Origin: Panaeolus papilionaceus
Lineage: Eukaryota > Basidiomycota > Agaricomycetes > Agaricales
DNA length: 64,000 bases
Direction: 5' to 3'
Assembly (NCBI GenBank): GCA_015501605.1
Contig: JADNRZ010000007.1
Location: 620,001-684,000 of the forward strand
Position numbers and translations under genes: made by a program. This document shows, one piece after another, positions 35,343 to 48,057 of the stretch. The notes below the pieces were generated by a model. The model did no database searches. It was not told where the DNA came from and worked only from the letters and a program-made list of their open reading frames with translations. Each line of letters begins with the position of its first letter. Within the stretch, counting starts at the first letter, position 1.

Positions 35343-35888
35343 AATTGTCCCAACGACACTGTAGTGAAACACCCTCGTAAAAATATTTCATTTGCTGTGA
35401 TAAGTCAAGTATCCATTTGAATCACCTTTTTTCCACCCCCACGCACCTGTGGCACAGTGTGAGCAATCCGCACAGCCTCCTCACACCAGCTGATGGACAT
35501 CATCCACTTCGGCGAGCGCTTCGAGGGCAGACACCCACAATCAACTTGTCAAGCGAAATAGCTAAAATAGCATTCCTTCCAATCACAAGCCATCGATAGA
35601 GGGACCATTTGTTTATATACCCCAGAGTCGCACTGGACGCCGAGTAGACTCGGTGACTCACCATGACACTCCTACACTGGTCATAGTGATGTATGAAGAC
35701 AACAGCCATCAGGGTTCCCGAACCCAAAACCCGCAGAGCCCACAACTGAACGTGATCGCGTATCGCATTTACTATAACCTATATGAGCAGGACGCGTCGA
35801 CAACAAATGCGTCATCCACCTTTCCTCCCCTCCATCCGGCACCCGTCAGCACCCGTTTCCCTCGAAATTGCTTGTACTTCGTAAATCC
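35343..35888. other. Intergenic, no gene seen
   Basis: Between the second F-box gene and the next leucine-rich gene. Only short frames. Confidence 0.5.
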
Positions 35889-37596
35889 ATGGCAGAGTCC
35901 GACGTAGAGATGTTCGCATCCCGTGCCCACAGTCCACCGTCTGCTATCACCAAGTCAGTCTTATCACGACTTTCAGTAGCCAACTACCCAGATCTCTTGT
36001 CCATGATCTGCGAACATCTCTGCTTCAACCTAGAGGATGATCATTCCGTAAAACGAGAAGCCCGAATAGATCTCCTCTCGGCCGCGATGTCGTTTTGGAA
36101 TATGTCAGAACCTGCTCTCAATGCCCTGTGGAGAACCCTTCCCTCCATCATACCACTCATTCGCCTACTCCCTTTTGTCATATTGGATGGGTCATTCTAT
36201 GTGTGTGACCAGGTTATCTCCAACCTCTGAAGCGCATACTAACATGATTTCTCAGAAACTCGCTCAATCACCGGAGACCAATCTAGGGAATTGGACTCGT
36301 TTTGATCATTACGCCCGCCGAGTCAGGTGCTTGTGGCTTGAATCCCCCAGTAAAAGTGAGGGTGTATCGTCATTCTTGCTGTCGTACATCTCCCGTGCCC
36401 ACAAGGTCCCACTACTTCCAGCCTTGACATCCATCTATACCTCCAAGTCGAATAGCAATGATCAAAATACCCTTTTCACGGTGTTGTCCCCATCCTTGCG
36501 TATGATTGAGCTCGACTACAGCGAAGGCCAGTCAACAGATTTTGTCGTCACTGCTATTGCTTTGCTTCAAGATTACTGCCCAAGACTTGAGCAGCTCATT
36601 TTAACCTCTTTGTCGTTGGACCCTCTACATTTGATCAAGCAGTTCGTCAACCTGCGGAAGCTGGAATTAAGGCTTCCAGGGTTGGCAGTGGAAAAATCGG
36701 CAATCTACGAATTGGGAAGATCATTCCTTTATCTCGAACAACTTACACTCTCGGTATCTTCTCTGACTGCAGAGGAGTCTTCGTCACCCAAAGGAAAAAC
36801 CAGGAAGAAGAGTCTCTCATCACCCAGCAGGAGCGACTTCTCCAGTTTATCACAGATTATGACGTTTCCAAATCTGCAGAATCTTACTCTGACGGGTGAC
36901 CTATCCTCCATGGTCGACATCTTGGATCATATAGAGACGACTTCGTTACGTAGTTTGACGCTGGAAGACGAGGGTACCAACGAGGGTTGGCTGGATTGCC
37001 TAGCCAAGACAACTTCATTTCCATACCTTGTCACACTCGCTGTCAAGCAAGCCTCCAGCTTGAACGAAGAAGGGTACGAACCCGATAACCTTACGACGGC
37101 CCTTTCGGCGCTACCTCCCCATCATTACCTCCAACATCTCAACCTCGACATACCGCTCAGTAAAATGAACGATGAAGTCATGCTTTGCTTTGGCACACAG
37201 TTCCCCGTCCTGCGCTCCCTCTCCCTTCCCACATACACCGCCGACAACATCTATTCATCTCTCGAATCTCTGCTACTCCTCCTTCAAAAATTGCCGTATC
37301 TGAATACACTTAGCGTGTTTCTCGGAAACACAGACACACCTCCCGACTTGACTTCCAACCAATTCCACAGCACGCTCCGCAACCTATCCATCCATCTACC
37401 CACCGGAGCGAAGATGAGCACGCCAACTGCACTCGCGCTTTTTTGTTTCCATGTCCTACCCGGTCTCCGAACACTGGAGCCGATGAGAGAAGGCGAGGAC
37501 GAGCGCGAGCTATGCAGTGCTGTGAAAAGGCTGTTGCTCGTTTTCCGAGATTGCCAGCCCAAGCTACCTGGCTATTATCAGAAACGGTTGCTATAG
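35889..37596 (+). CDS. F-box/leucine-rich-repeat-like protein
   Basis: Third leucine-rich gene in a row but not a close copy of the other two. The N-terminus has Pro/Ser residues, then ANYPDLLSMICEHL, an F-box-like helix. It continues with SFWNMSEPALNALWRTLPSI, a pattern common in mushroom F-box proteins. One intron (about 36211-36256) joins CDQ to KLAQSPETNLGNW. The body shows repeated LRR-like steps: LEQLILTSLSLDPL, LRKLELRLPGLAV, LQNLTLTGDLSS and LRSLTLEDEGTN. The stop is at 37594-37596. The ATG at 35889 (MAESDVEMFASRAHSP) is the first in frame. Its target is unknown. Confidence 0.72.
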
Positions 37597-39404
37597 CATT
37601 GGTGGCTAGCAGTGGCTAACTTGCATTTGTACATATCCTATATATTCTTTTTTACCTTAGTTTTGGGTTAATATCGTTTCTATTTCTCATTGCTGCATGG
37701 CTTGTTGGTTATGTCCGAGAACGGAAGATGTCATTGCATGTATGTATGTTGGAAGAGATGCGAGAGGGATGTGTGTTTAAGTAAAGTATGTATGATTGTA
37801 TGTATAATAAAAGCACAAAACGAAAAGGAAGAAAAATTGGGGAAAAAATGATGCAAAGGACAACAGGGTTGCTGTCAAAGGTTTGGGAATTTTAAGTAAA
37901 AAGGAGAATGGGTATGCGTCGGGGAGATATTCTGGAAAGAACTGAAAGAGGAAGAAATTGGCGGGGGTGAGTGCAGGGTGATAGTTTTTAAATATCGAAG
38001 GGGAGAGGGAAAGGTTTGCACGATAAAGTGCAATTCATCGAGGAAGACATGTTCCTAGGCGTAATTAGTGGCTCGTGTCGTAGAAATACTGGCAGGTGGC
38101 ATGATTCGGGGGGAAGAGTACGATGGGGGAGGGCGCGTGGTGGGGAAAGCACATATGAGTATAATGATACAGGGAAAAGAAAAAAGTTGCCATGCAAAGG
38201 AAGAGAAGCAGGCGTAAATTTTGTGGAAGAAGAAAAGGGGTCTAATAAAAATTAGAGGAGATATAAGGAGCCACTCCTTAAAATAAGCAGGCGAACAAGA
38301 AAGCCTATATCCGCGTGGGCGATGGAACGGAAGAGGCTATGTAACTTGCGACTAGGTGATGTGCATCACAGCTATACAGAAGGACAAGATGACAACAAAT
38401 CAGCAACACATATTGCCAGGTCTACGGGTATGTAAGATGCAAGTAATGGAGATATGAAGAGAGAAGAGAAATATCGATGAAGAGACAGGGATAAAGGTGA
38501 TAAAGCAACAATGGACGAGGGATCACAGCAAGCGTCCACTACTTCCTGTTCCGTGATCCCAGAATACACCAAACATCATCGTCATCAACCACCACTCTAT
38601 CAGGATTTTACTCCAAAATGCACTCAAAGCCGCAACCCTAGGCACTTCCTATAAGCTTCGCGGAGACAACTAACAGTCATCCTTCTCCCTCGTGTACCAA
38701 TTCGGACAGCCAATGATGAAGAGCGGCCAACCGAAGCTTTCCTATCAGATGACAGGTCCCCCATCGTCCAATGTAAAAAGATGACAAGCAGCGGTGGTGG
38801 TCGCAGGAAAGGTGGGTCCATGTAAATGACAGCGAGGCAGGATCAACGCGGAAAGGGCATGGGATAAACATGGTAGGAAATGATGCATAAAGTCATGTTC
38901 GGTGATCATGGACGAGTGGGATATGTATACGCGCATACAAGCATAAAAAAAGGCTCATATGACGTCCATATCGGCATGAGTAATATCCCACATCAGGAAT
39001 CCTTCCGCGGCCTTTCTGTCCTTCTTGCTTCGCGATGAGCATATTCCGCATGGGCAGTGTTTCGTATCATCAATGGTTTCATGCCGGGAGGTTTTTTCAT
39101 AAGGATAAATTATTCCTTCAAAATAAATGGTGTCGTAGCAAGTTCGTTCCAGAGTAGGGTGCGGCCGATAATAAATGATTGAGGCCTGACTGGGTGATTC
39201 AGAAATGGGGTGTGTGTGTGTGGATAAGCGGGATAGGGGAAAGAGATGAAATCTTTGATAACGTGGAAATGAAGGTGGTCTATACACCCTGGGGTGTGGG
39301 CTGTTGCTGCACAGGACCACTGACGTCTCTTGATTGACCTTGGACGTCCTAGAATGAATAGATTAATTTATCTCCCTCAGATATGGCAATATCAAGGAAA
39401 CATG
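37597..39404. other. Convergent intergenic region, purine-rich
   Basis: Spacer of about 1.8 kb between the 3' ends of the leucine-rich gene and MED19. The plus strand is A/G-rich from about 37740 to 38540. TGTACATA (a UGUANAUA, Puf-like site) lies at 37628-37635, 32 nt after the leucine-rich gene stop, and TGTATG repeats follow at 37738-37805. No gene was supported. Confidence 0.5.
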
Positions 39405-42164
39405 TCATACCATCCTCTGCTTCTTGATAGGTCTAGGCCTGATACCACCTATCCCAGCCTTTGCATTTGCACCCGCCACGACGGCGGGTGGTGCACCGCC
39501 GTTCACAGGCGCACTAGCCCTAACCTGTTGCGAAGTCCCATTCACATACGACCCATTCCCATTTGTCGCACCATATCCTCCAGCCCCATGACCGTTCACA
39601 CCATTCGTCGCAGCCCCATCCTCGCGATCTCTCTTTTTTCCACGCAAAGGCGAATCCACATCCATTGGTGTACCCGCTCTGATCGGCCCCTGATGCGCCA
39701 TCATAGGTTTCTGAGGCTGAGGCTGCGACACAGTTTGTGGTCTGCTCTGCTGCTGCTGTCCCGCTTGCCCCTGTCCCAATTGCTGCTGCTGCTGTTGCCT
39801 CGCAAGCGCGGCTGCACTGCCCGGTCTCGGAACTGTGCTACCTGGCCTAGGAACAGTCGATCCAGGTCTTGGAATAGTAGACGCCGGCCTCGGCGTTGTT
39901 GAACCTCCCGCTCCCGTCGCTGTAGTGGGACCACCTGCACTTGACCCGGGTCTCGGAGTTGACGTCGCCGTCCTTTTCACTGATCCCGCTCCAGCAGGTG
40001 TGGGTATTGGCGCCTGAATATTCCCATGACCAGCCGAGCTCTGAGCGGTCTGTGGCAACGGCGTAGAAGTTCTCGACCTCGCAGATGCCAAGGGTGTTCC
40101 AGCAGCTGTTGCGGGATGTAGGGCGGACGGAGGAGGTGCTGTCGATGTAGGTGTCGAAGTTGACGCAGCGCCGGCGGAGGGGATCACAATAGCTGGTGGT
40201 AGGACCCCTTGTGCCTGGAGTTTTGCGAGCTTCTTGAGCTCCTTCTGTTGATTGCAATGCGAGATATCGCGTCAGTAGACAAAAATCGCGATATCATAAA
40301 ACAAGTCCATCATTCCAAGGTTTTATGGTGATGGCGCGCACGAGTTGTTAGCCAGGGTAAAGGCCATGACGTGTGGGGATGCCATATCGAATCAGTGATG
40401 ATCCATGTGGGTGTTAATATTACCAGGTCGAAAATTTGGTCACAAAAGCCACAAACAAGCCGCAAGAACGTTTGATTACGAAGCAAGCGTCGTTCATAGA
40501 AAGTGATTCGGGTGACCAAGCCAGGTGACGAAGGGTAGAAAGAGGATCCATCGGGGCCGGTACGAGCGAAAAAAACGCAGACCGATTAGGGGGATTATCG
40601 GAAGATGCCATTTGAGAGGCGATAGCAAAGAGGTCCATTGAGCAGGTGGCAAGGCAAGCAAGCAGGCAGGCCGGCAAGCAGGGCAAGGGTGCATGTCAGA
40701 TACAGCGGAGGAATATGGAAAGATTAAGGGCAAGGTCAAAGCAGCATGGAAGTGGAGTCAAGTTTTTGAGATTGACGGTGAGATGACAAGTAGGGGGAAA
40801 TAAGACATATAGCGTAAAATGAGCGAGTGCAAAACAGGACATAAAAACATGGAAGACAAACCCTCTTTTTCCGGTCTTCCCGGGCCTGAGCCGATTCCAA
40901 CACCAGAGCGTTAATGTTCCACTACATGCACAAGATGAACGGCGATTGAAACGAGCATTGCGTTTTGTTGCAGGAATCAAGAAAAAGTTCACACCGGGGC
41001 AAAGGGAAGCAAGGTGAGCCGGGGAAAAAGCAAAGATAGAGAGCATCAAACCGAAAAAACTGTCAGATAACAACGGACAAACACAAGAAAAGAATGCGGA
41101 CGTACGCCCTTTAATCCCTCTAAGCTGACAGTAAATGCATCCTCCTGAGTCTTGGCGTCAAAGGGCGATATCCGCATTCTCTGCTTGGGTGGTTGTTGTA
41201 TCATACCTGTAAGATAATCGTCCTTTTTGAGAGAATGCTTTCCTGTAAAAAGGGTTTAAAAAAACCGGAATTAAAAACATTGCTCCCAAGAAAGACATGC
41301 GAAGAGACATAGGGGAGTGATATTTGAAAAGAGGTTCAAGAAAGCCAGACGTACCAGGGATACCCTTTATAAGATGCTTATAACTGTTCTTCTTCTTCTT
41401 GTCTCCTTTACCTCCTGGACCATCATCGTCATCTCCATCGGCACCATCGTCCTTTCCATGCTGATCTGCATCACCACCACCAGGCTGGCCCGCGGCGCCC
41501 TGCATTCCCCCCACACCCATTCCCAACGGTAGCTCTCTGCCTTTCCCTTTATCCACGCCAACAATTCCAGTCATAGGCGACGCCACACCCATAACTCCCG
41601 GTGAGCTGACGGCACCAGGTCCAAGCGACGACGCGGTGTGACCTAGGTGGTCATGGGGTGTGGCTTCCTGATTTGCTGACCCTTCCTGACCCGCAACGAC
41701 CGTAGCAAATGGCCTCACATATTTATCATACGCCGGTAGTAATTTGAAGCGCGATATTAGATCCTGTGTGCTTGCAAGGTGTTGTTTTGGTGGAGGCGGA
41801 GCTGTGAAATCTAGACAAGGGTGTATCCACATTTGCCGATTTTTGTGTTTCAAAGTACGAGTTGTTAGGATTTTTTGCAGTGAAGAGAGAGAGTTGTAGA
41901 AAGGAAGATGCGTTGAATAATTGATATATATAAAGACATTGATTAATAAAATTGAAATACAGACAAAGGTCAAGGGATGAAGAAAGGGGCATTACCAGGT
42001 GGTGGTAGATACAATAGTGGTGGAGGTGGAATTGGGTCTGGCGTTGTTGTCTTTATGATATCCATTGAAGGTGACTGTGGTGGTGATGAGGACGATGAAG
42101 ACGGTGAAGAATGATTGACAAGTCTCGTTGAAGGACCTGCTATGGCGTTAAAGACACTCATCAT
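39405..42164 (-). CDS. MED19: Mediator subunit 19 (Rox3-type)
   Basis: Head-module subunit of the Mediator complex that links regulators to RNA polymerase II. The N-terminus (MMSVFNAIAGPST) is Ser/Pro-rich and leads to LLYLPPPG|DFTAPPPPKQ. Then follow DLISRFKLLPAYDKYVRPFA, a Gly/Asp-rich insert, YKHLIKGIPGKHSLKKDDYL and QRMRISPFDAKTQEDAFTVS. These are the Rox3 blocks in order. The next exon (40921-40862) reads ALVLESAQAREDR; then ELKKLAKLQAQG opens the last exon at 40244. The C-terminal half is low-complexity: PRPGST repeats, a Q run and a closing basic RPRPIKKQRMV. The intron 40861-40245 is 617 nt and contains a GCAAG-type simple repeat (40643-40690). Confidence 0.85.
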
Positions 42165-42267
42165 GGCTTGAGAGTCTGGAGTCAAGTCAGTCAGTCAGTC
42201 ACCGAAGTCGAAAGTGTCAATGACGACTCCAACAAACAACAACCCAGTCTTTGTTTACGGATGTTTA

Positions 42268-42275
42268 TATTTACA
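42268..42275 (-). promoter_or_regulatory. UGUAAAUA in the MFS transporter 3' region
   Basis: On the minus strand TGTAAATA lies about 45 nt after the MFS stop. It matches the Puf3-type consensus UGUANAUA. Function is inferred only. Confidence 0.25.
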
Positions 42276-42319
42276 TATTATTATTATTTAAAATAAATAT
42301 TCAAAATACAAATTATTAT

Positions 42320-45300
42320 CTAATATCTAACTGCCCCTCCTCTAAGGTCTTTACTCACGCGAGACCGTCCACGTTCAATGTCCTGGCTGTTCCGTCTTCC
42401 TTTCTGATTCCCATAACGTCCAGGATAACTCGGTCTGACGGGGTTCCGCACAAGTACCACCATCACCAGCGCACATACAAGAATCCCAGCAGCAACCACA
42501 AAAATAGCCTTGGGGAATCTCGCCACCGTCCCACTATACACAACACCAAAGAGCATCGGCTACACGGGTTCAAAAAACACATCAATCAAAATCTGCCTCG
42601 AAACATTCCACATCAAACACAATTCCACTTACCCCAAGGATCATCTGCCCGACAGCCTGAACAACTGCCAATGCACCGAACAACGGCCCCACACTCCCAC
42701 TGTCACTCTCTTGTTCATCCATCTCCCCTTTACCGGCAGCTATCCTCTCATCCATCTTCCGTACCTGCAAAATACAAAGCGCCAAACTCTGCATAGCAGG
42801 AACAGCACCGCTTCCCATACTATTCATCCCTGACGCGAGCACAAACAGCGCTTGACTCCGCTGGAACTCGCTACCTGGGCCCCCTCCAGAGGTCAATCCC
42901 AACTGCTGCATATGCACCTTGAATTCTGGCGCAGGAAGCATGCTCACGAGCGTATGCGATAGAATGTCTATCACCATCGAAAGCCTCGTTAGCACCAGAT
43001 CGAATCCGATCTCTATTCCTAGCTGAGCTCGTGTAGGTTTAGGTTTCTTTCCTGTTGATGATGGAACAGCCGATGCGGGGGTGGGGGGTAACGCGGCAGC
43101 CGGTTGCCCGAGTCTGTTTAACGCCTGTGGCACTGTCTTCTTGCCTGAACCTGATGCGGGTGTTGATGGGCTAGGAGTAATTGGCTTAGGCTTGAAGAAT
43201 CCAATCAGACCTAGCATTATATGCTGCTCAGTTTACATCCAATTAATCAGCCATGGGTCAAACTTACTAGGTAAGAGGAACAGCAAGAAAATTGCTCTTG
43301 ATCCGCCCATGGCAGAGATATAGTAGCTCAACTGTTCAGCATTCCATCCGTAGACATGTCCTGCATACAGATACTTGATCTGGAATACACCCTATTCAAA
43401 CATGACGCGTTAGTGATTGATCTTAAGAGGTTTCCAATGACGCAAAGAGTGGGATGTGTCCAGCAGCACAAGATGAGCGCATTTTGCCTAACGCCTGCGA
43501 CCGGAACAGCAAAAGTCGCGCTGCACTGAATAGCGCAGCACCAATCGCGTAATTCTCTGCGGACTGATACATGCATTATCGCGCATCATCCAATTTGAAT
43601 CCCCCAGCCATCCCAACCCACTAGCCCAAAAGAGGGCCTGTTTGAGTCAAATGTAAACAGCCTCTCGGGCTCATATATAGAAGGACGGAAGGAAGGAACA
43701 GCGCTAACGCCACTGTTCCTCCTCGCAACGCAAAAAGTAGAACCTGAACTCGTACTCACCGTAGCAAGCATAACTCCAAACAATGCACCCGCAAGGAGCG
43801 TCAAACTCCAATCCTTCCTCTTCCTTCCTAGGCCATATGGATCGAGCACCGTCACAGGAAGAAATACGGCGAGTGGGCTCAGGAACTTGGTCAATGTGCC
43901 TTGACGAGATTGTTCTTCCTGGCGGGGAGCAAGCGACACAGAAGATGAGGATGCTGATGATTCTTCCTCATCACTAGAGGCAGCGCCATTACCCACGGGC
44001 ATCTGAAGAATAGGCAAGCTCTCTTCCACCACACCGCCCACTGTCTCCTCGTCGTCGTTTCTCGCTCTCTGTTTCCCTTTATTCCCCTTCGCATCCTTCT
44101 TCTTTGATTTCTCCCGCTTCTCCTTGCTCAAACTCTCGGGGAAGACAAACACCACCAACAAGAGATTCATCAAACTGAAGAACACCGAAATCCAAAATAC
44201 ACCGGTAACCGTCTTCTGAGGCTTCAAGAGAACGTTCAACCAAGGGATAGGAAGGCCATTGGCAATGACCCAGCCACCGACTGCAGGACCGAGACTGAAG
44301 CCGAGGTAGAAGACCCCAGTGAACCGACTGAAGACTTGGGCACGAGAGCCGCTGCTTGTGCAATCGCTGATGTACGCCGATGTAGCAGACTGGAGAGTCG
44401 ACCAGCCACCTAGGAGGCCTTCGATGACAGGTGCGACGAGCAGCAGTTTGTGGCCATGGCGCGATAGAGGAGACGAGGGTGTGGACACAAAGATAAAGGC
44501 GAGGTCACTGTTTGAATAAAAGCATTGGGTGGATTGTATTGGGTGGAGCGAGTAGGAGCGAGAGTAACCAAGATCCACCAATCGATAAAATAACGCAGCA
44601 AGAGACGATTACGATCAGCTCCCATCCATTCAAACGAATTCAATAAACACGTACGTCAAAAAGAGGCCCATAGTTGAAAAGGCCAGTACCCTCGTTCTTC
44701 CATGGCGCTCCCCAAAGTGACCCCACCATCCCGTCGTCAGAGCACTCAGGAGACCCATCGTTGTTGTCATCATCGTCTGCAATCTAGCTGCGCCTGCCTG
44801 CACAGCTGCGGGGTCGGCCAGGCATCGACGACGCGGGTCATCAAACTCCACTTGCGGATCGTCCACTGGATCCAAATGCGTCGTTGATAAGCTATAGGGC
44901 GTAGGTGAAGATGAAAAGGAGTGTGGTGACGCATGGAGTGGTGGTCCGAGTGGATCAATGGAAGCGTAGAACGCTAGACTGTGCGAGGATGTCGAAGCTT
45001 TGGGGATAGTGGATGAGTTCCGGGAGGATGCCAGGGCGAGGTCCCATGACGTCGCTTCCCTGGATAGGAGGTCTTGCGGGGTCGGGTTCAGGAGGGATGC
45101 GGGGTAAAGCTCCTGTGTCTGTGTGTGGTTCCAGTCACCGCGGTGCAACGCTGCGCACGATAGTTGGGTGTAGACTTCAACGCGGGGTGCGACGGTCATG
45201 CCACGCTATTGGGGTAAAATACATACGTCAGCTACGGTCTCGTCGGGAGATACTGCAAACGAGTCATCCAAAGTTTGGGGACGACACACGATGCACAGCA

Positions 45301-46266
45301 GTCGTTGCCGCGCACCCCCGCTGCCATGCCAGTGGAACGATGGAGGATGGCATCACAATGAAAGTAAACTCACTGCAATAGAGGCGGTTATAGCAAATGG
45401 TACGAGCCTGGATAATAATAAAAGGCCACGTTGGTGAGCATAGTCATTCAAAGAGTAATAAAACGGAGTTCGGAGATTATGAAAATGAACGACAGGAATG
45501 TGGATCGCGCTTGCCGCAGGCAAGTAAGAAACTGTACTGCGGCAAGGACATCTTTACAGGAATACGTGTATGTCGTTCATACTCGCTGTGATGAAGGAGA
45601 ATGACAAGAACAGGGATTAATGACATACCACAGAGGCCTCGCACGATAAAAAGGTTTCTTCTTCTCTGTTCCATTGGTACTCAACAGGGGCGACGATTCA
45701 TCGACAGGCCCTGGAGCCGGAGTCACGACCGAAGGTTTCTGAACGCTCCCACTTGGACTGCTCGTCCCATAATTCGCGACAACGGTTTCGGAGCTTGATT
45801 GCATTGATTTTTTCTTTTTCAAGAAAGGAGGTATCTCAGCAGGAAGAGTCGCGTTTCTCTTTGTAGTCGGAGCTGTATAATTGGAAGCGCGAAATGGGGC
45901 GGAGGGACGGATGTAGGCTTTACGTGCGTCAACGATGATGGGTATCTCTGAAGATATTCTACCGCGACGGGAGGGCTTTACGGGCAGCACGATGGGTACC
46001 TGCGCAGGTGATAGTGGTTGTCTAGGTGGTGGTGGAGGAGTGATACACCTGACTGTGTTTGGGGAAAAGGCAGCGAGGTCGGAACCAATTAGTGGGTCGC
46101 CGGTAACTGTTTCAAGTTGCGGTAGTCTCAAATCAAGGACCAGAGGTGAATAGGCTGTGGAAGATGAAGACGACGGTACAGCCGCAGAGCTGTGACTGGA
46201 AGGAAACTTTTTCGCAGTCGTATGTCTGACAGACTTTGTTGTTGCGGGAAGTGTTGATAGTGGCAT
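42320..46266 (-). CDS. Major facilitator superfamily transporter with long cytosolic inserts
   Basis: Multi-pass permease; the substrate is unknown. About 200 residues of Ser/Pro-rich cytosolic tail (MPLSTLPATTKSVRHTTAKK) come before the first membrane segments. A long soluble loop (about 45199-44830) precedes MGLLSALTTGWWGHFGERHGR, the MFS loop 2-3 signature (GxxxDRxGRR-like). Later blocks are LLLVAPVIEGLLGGWSTLQS, GVFYLGFSLGPAVGGWVIA and GVFWISVFFSLMNLLLVVF. A charged central loop (KEKREKSKKKDAKGNKGK) follows, then SLTLLAGALFGVMLAT. The last third has another Pro-rich loop (KPKPITPSPSTP) and closes with FVVAAGILVCALVMVVLVRN and a basic tail. The arrangement suggests the tetracycline-resistance-like MFS branch. 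At least seven introns. Confidence 0.83.
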
Positions 46267-47725
46267 TCTTGGGAACTGGGAAAGCTAGACCTTATAAATT
46301 GGTCTGACCAAGCCTCGTTGCGCAGGAATTTGAAATGAGGGGAAGGCTGGGGAATGTAGGACTAAAAATGAACACGAGTTTCAAAGTCTATTGATGCACG
46401 ACAAGTCCAGGGTCGTTCATGTATAAATGGCGCAAATCTCGGCGTCTGGTTGAAACGGACTCGTGCTCGTTACCCGAACAAGGGATCTACCAACAAACCT
46501 CGAGGAGGACTCGTGCTAAGGGGATGATGGTGGTGATGAGTAGGAGGAGGAGAAAGAGAGAGCGGACAGATGAGTCAACGGATTCATCGAGTACTTTAGT
46601 TTATAGTAATGACTAGCTGATCAATTCAGAGTTGAAGTAGCTGAACATATCCCTTTTTGGAATTCTGCCCGCTTCCCCTCGGCAGTCAAAGACCCCCCTG
46701 CTCATTAACAATCACTTCCCGCCGCATGGCCTCATAGTCGCTGGTATCCTCCAAGGTATCAATTATTCTTCAACAAAGCCTCGTTGTTTCAGCGTCGGAT
46801 CTTCATTTCTCTCACAAAAATCATCAAAGGACATCTCTTTCTCTCGCTTTTTATTTTTATTTTTTTACTGCTTGTTATACGGGGATTCGGTTGTTTATCC
46901 GACGATGATAAATAAACTGACATCATTGCCGCTTACATCGAGGACTCTCTTAGAATACGCATGACTGCTCTCTTCCCCCAACCAACGACCGCACGACATG
47001 TTTCTAGTACATTCATCATGAGAATTAACATCACAGAAAATAAATACAAGTCTAATTGACACGCGAAGCTTTGAGGGATTTATTAAAAATATACCCTTGA
47101 CCATCTCACTGGAACAACTCTTTCCTTTATCATACAGACCTCCCAGAGGCACACGACACATTCGCCTATTTCAGTCAAACTGGATCAACGCCGCCATACC
47201 ACCAGACCTAAGCTATAATGTCCGTATCTCAGAAATAATCAAGAACCCTCTTAACTGCTTCAAGTTCACCCCGGTACCTTCATAAGAATAGCTGCATAGA
47301 CAACCCCTACAAATTTCGATCATCCTAATCGTGTACTAAGGACTCTGATTCATTCAATCGCAGTACGGAGCCGTATCACCATTATCTATTGAGTAGTATA
47401 TGCAATACCATATCTCCGACGTGCCGGCCGAGTTTGAATAAGATAACTGAACCGTATCAGACAAAGACCATGCTTTGAACAACCTCAAATGAGCCCTGTT
47501 TCAATAACACCTTCATATCCTCGTGTATCCCTCCGACATTCGAGCGCCCGCCCGACCAACCATCGCCCCGCATCCATGCACGTTTCATATCTCTATCAAG
47601 CTCTGTCTCTGTCTCTGCTCTACTTCCCAAAAATTCAATCTTATCATAAAAGGACATGAAAGATCACCGAATTTGTATACAGTACAATCACATCGATCGT
47701 CTCTTTATGTATAACGTTCCTCATC
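46267..47725. other. Intergenic, no gene seen
   Basis: Upstream of the MFS gene. The frame at 47457-47657 (minus) has a charged repeat-like stretch but no start context or family match. Pyrimidine-rich patches near 46690-46870. Confidence 0.45.
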
Positions 47726-48057
47726 CTAATGATAACCCTTGCTAAGATTACGACCGAGTAGGATCTGGACATCAGGTGCTACCTTGAGACCCCCCCTCTG
47801 CTTCCATATCCCTCCTCGATAGCTACTTTCACTCTGACCGACTTCTCATGCTCTCTCGAAGTCAATCCATGTCCCTTCGTCGACGCGCCAAGACCTTTTC
47901 ATTTCCTGCGTCCACAGGTTCCACAACGACTCTAAATTTTCTAATCTACAAGGTACTGAAAGCCTGGACCCTATCGACGTCAATTACACCACCACTCACC
48001 TAAAGACAGGTATTCAAAGCGTGCGATATTTCTAATTATCGCCCACCAAGAACCCAT
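47726..48057 (-). CDS. Possible unannotated tiny gene, unknown function
   Basis: ATG at 48057 begins MGSWWAIIRNIARFEYLSL (58 nt to 48000). A GTGAGT donor and a TTAG acceptor (intron 47999-47941, 59 nt) join it in frame to ENLESLWNLWTQEMKRSW. Without more splicing it stops after WIDFERA, about 50 residues in all. If a 51-nt GTCGAC..GTCAG intron is removed it continues SESSYRGGIWKQRGG ... LLGRNLSKGYH to a stop at 47726. The Trp-rich, coding-like composition and the good first intron argue for a gene; the small size and lack of any known family argue against. Confidence 0.33.

Noticed and set aside
38000..38560. Purine-rich tract as a structured element
   Set aside because: Strong strand bias but no repeat unit or hairpin seen; likely 3' flanking sequence.
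39330..39902. 190-codon plus-strand frame rich in Arg/Leu
   Set aside because: It lies antisense to the low-complexity MED19 C-terminus and mirrors its repeats; no family features of its own.
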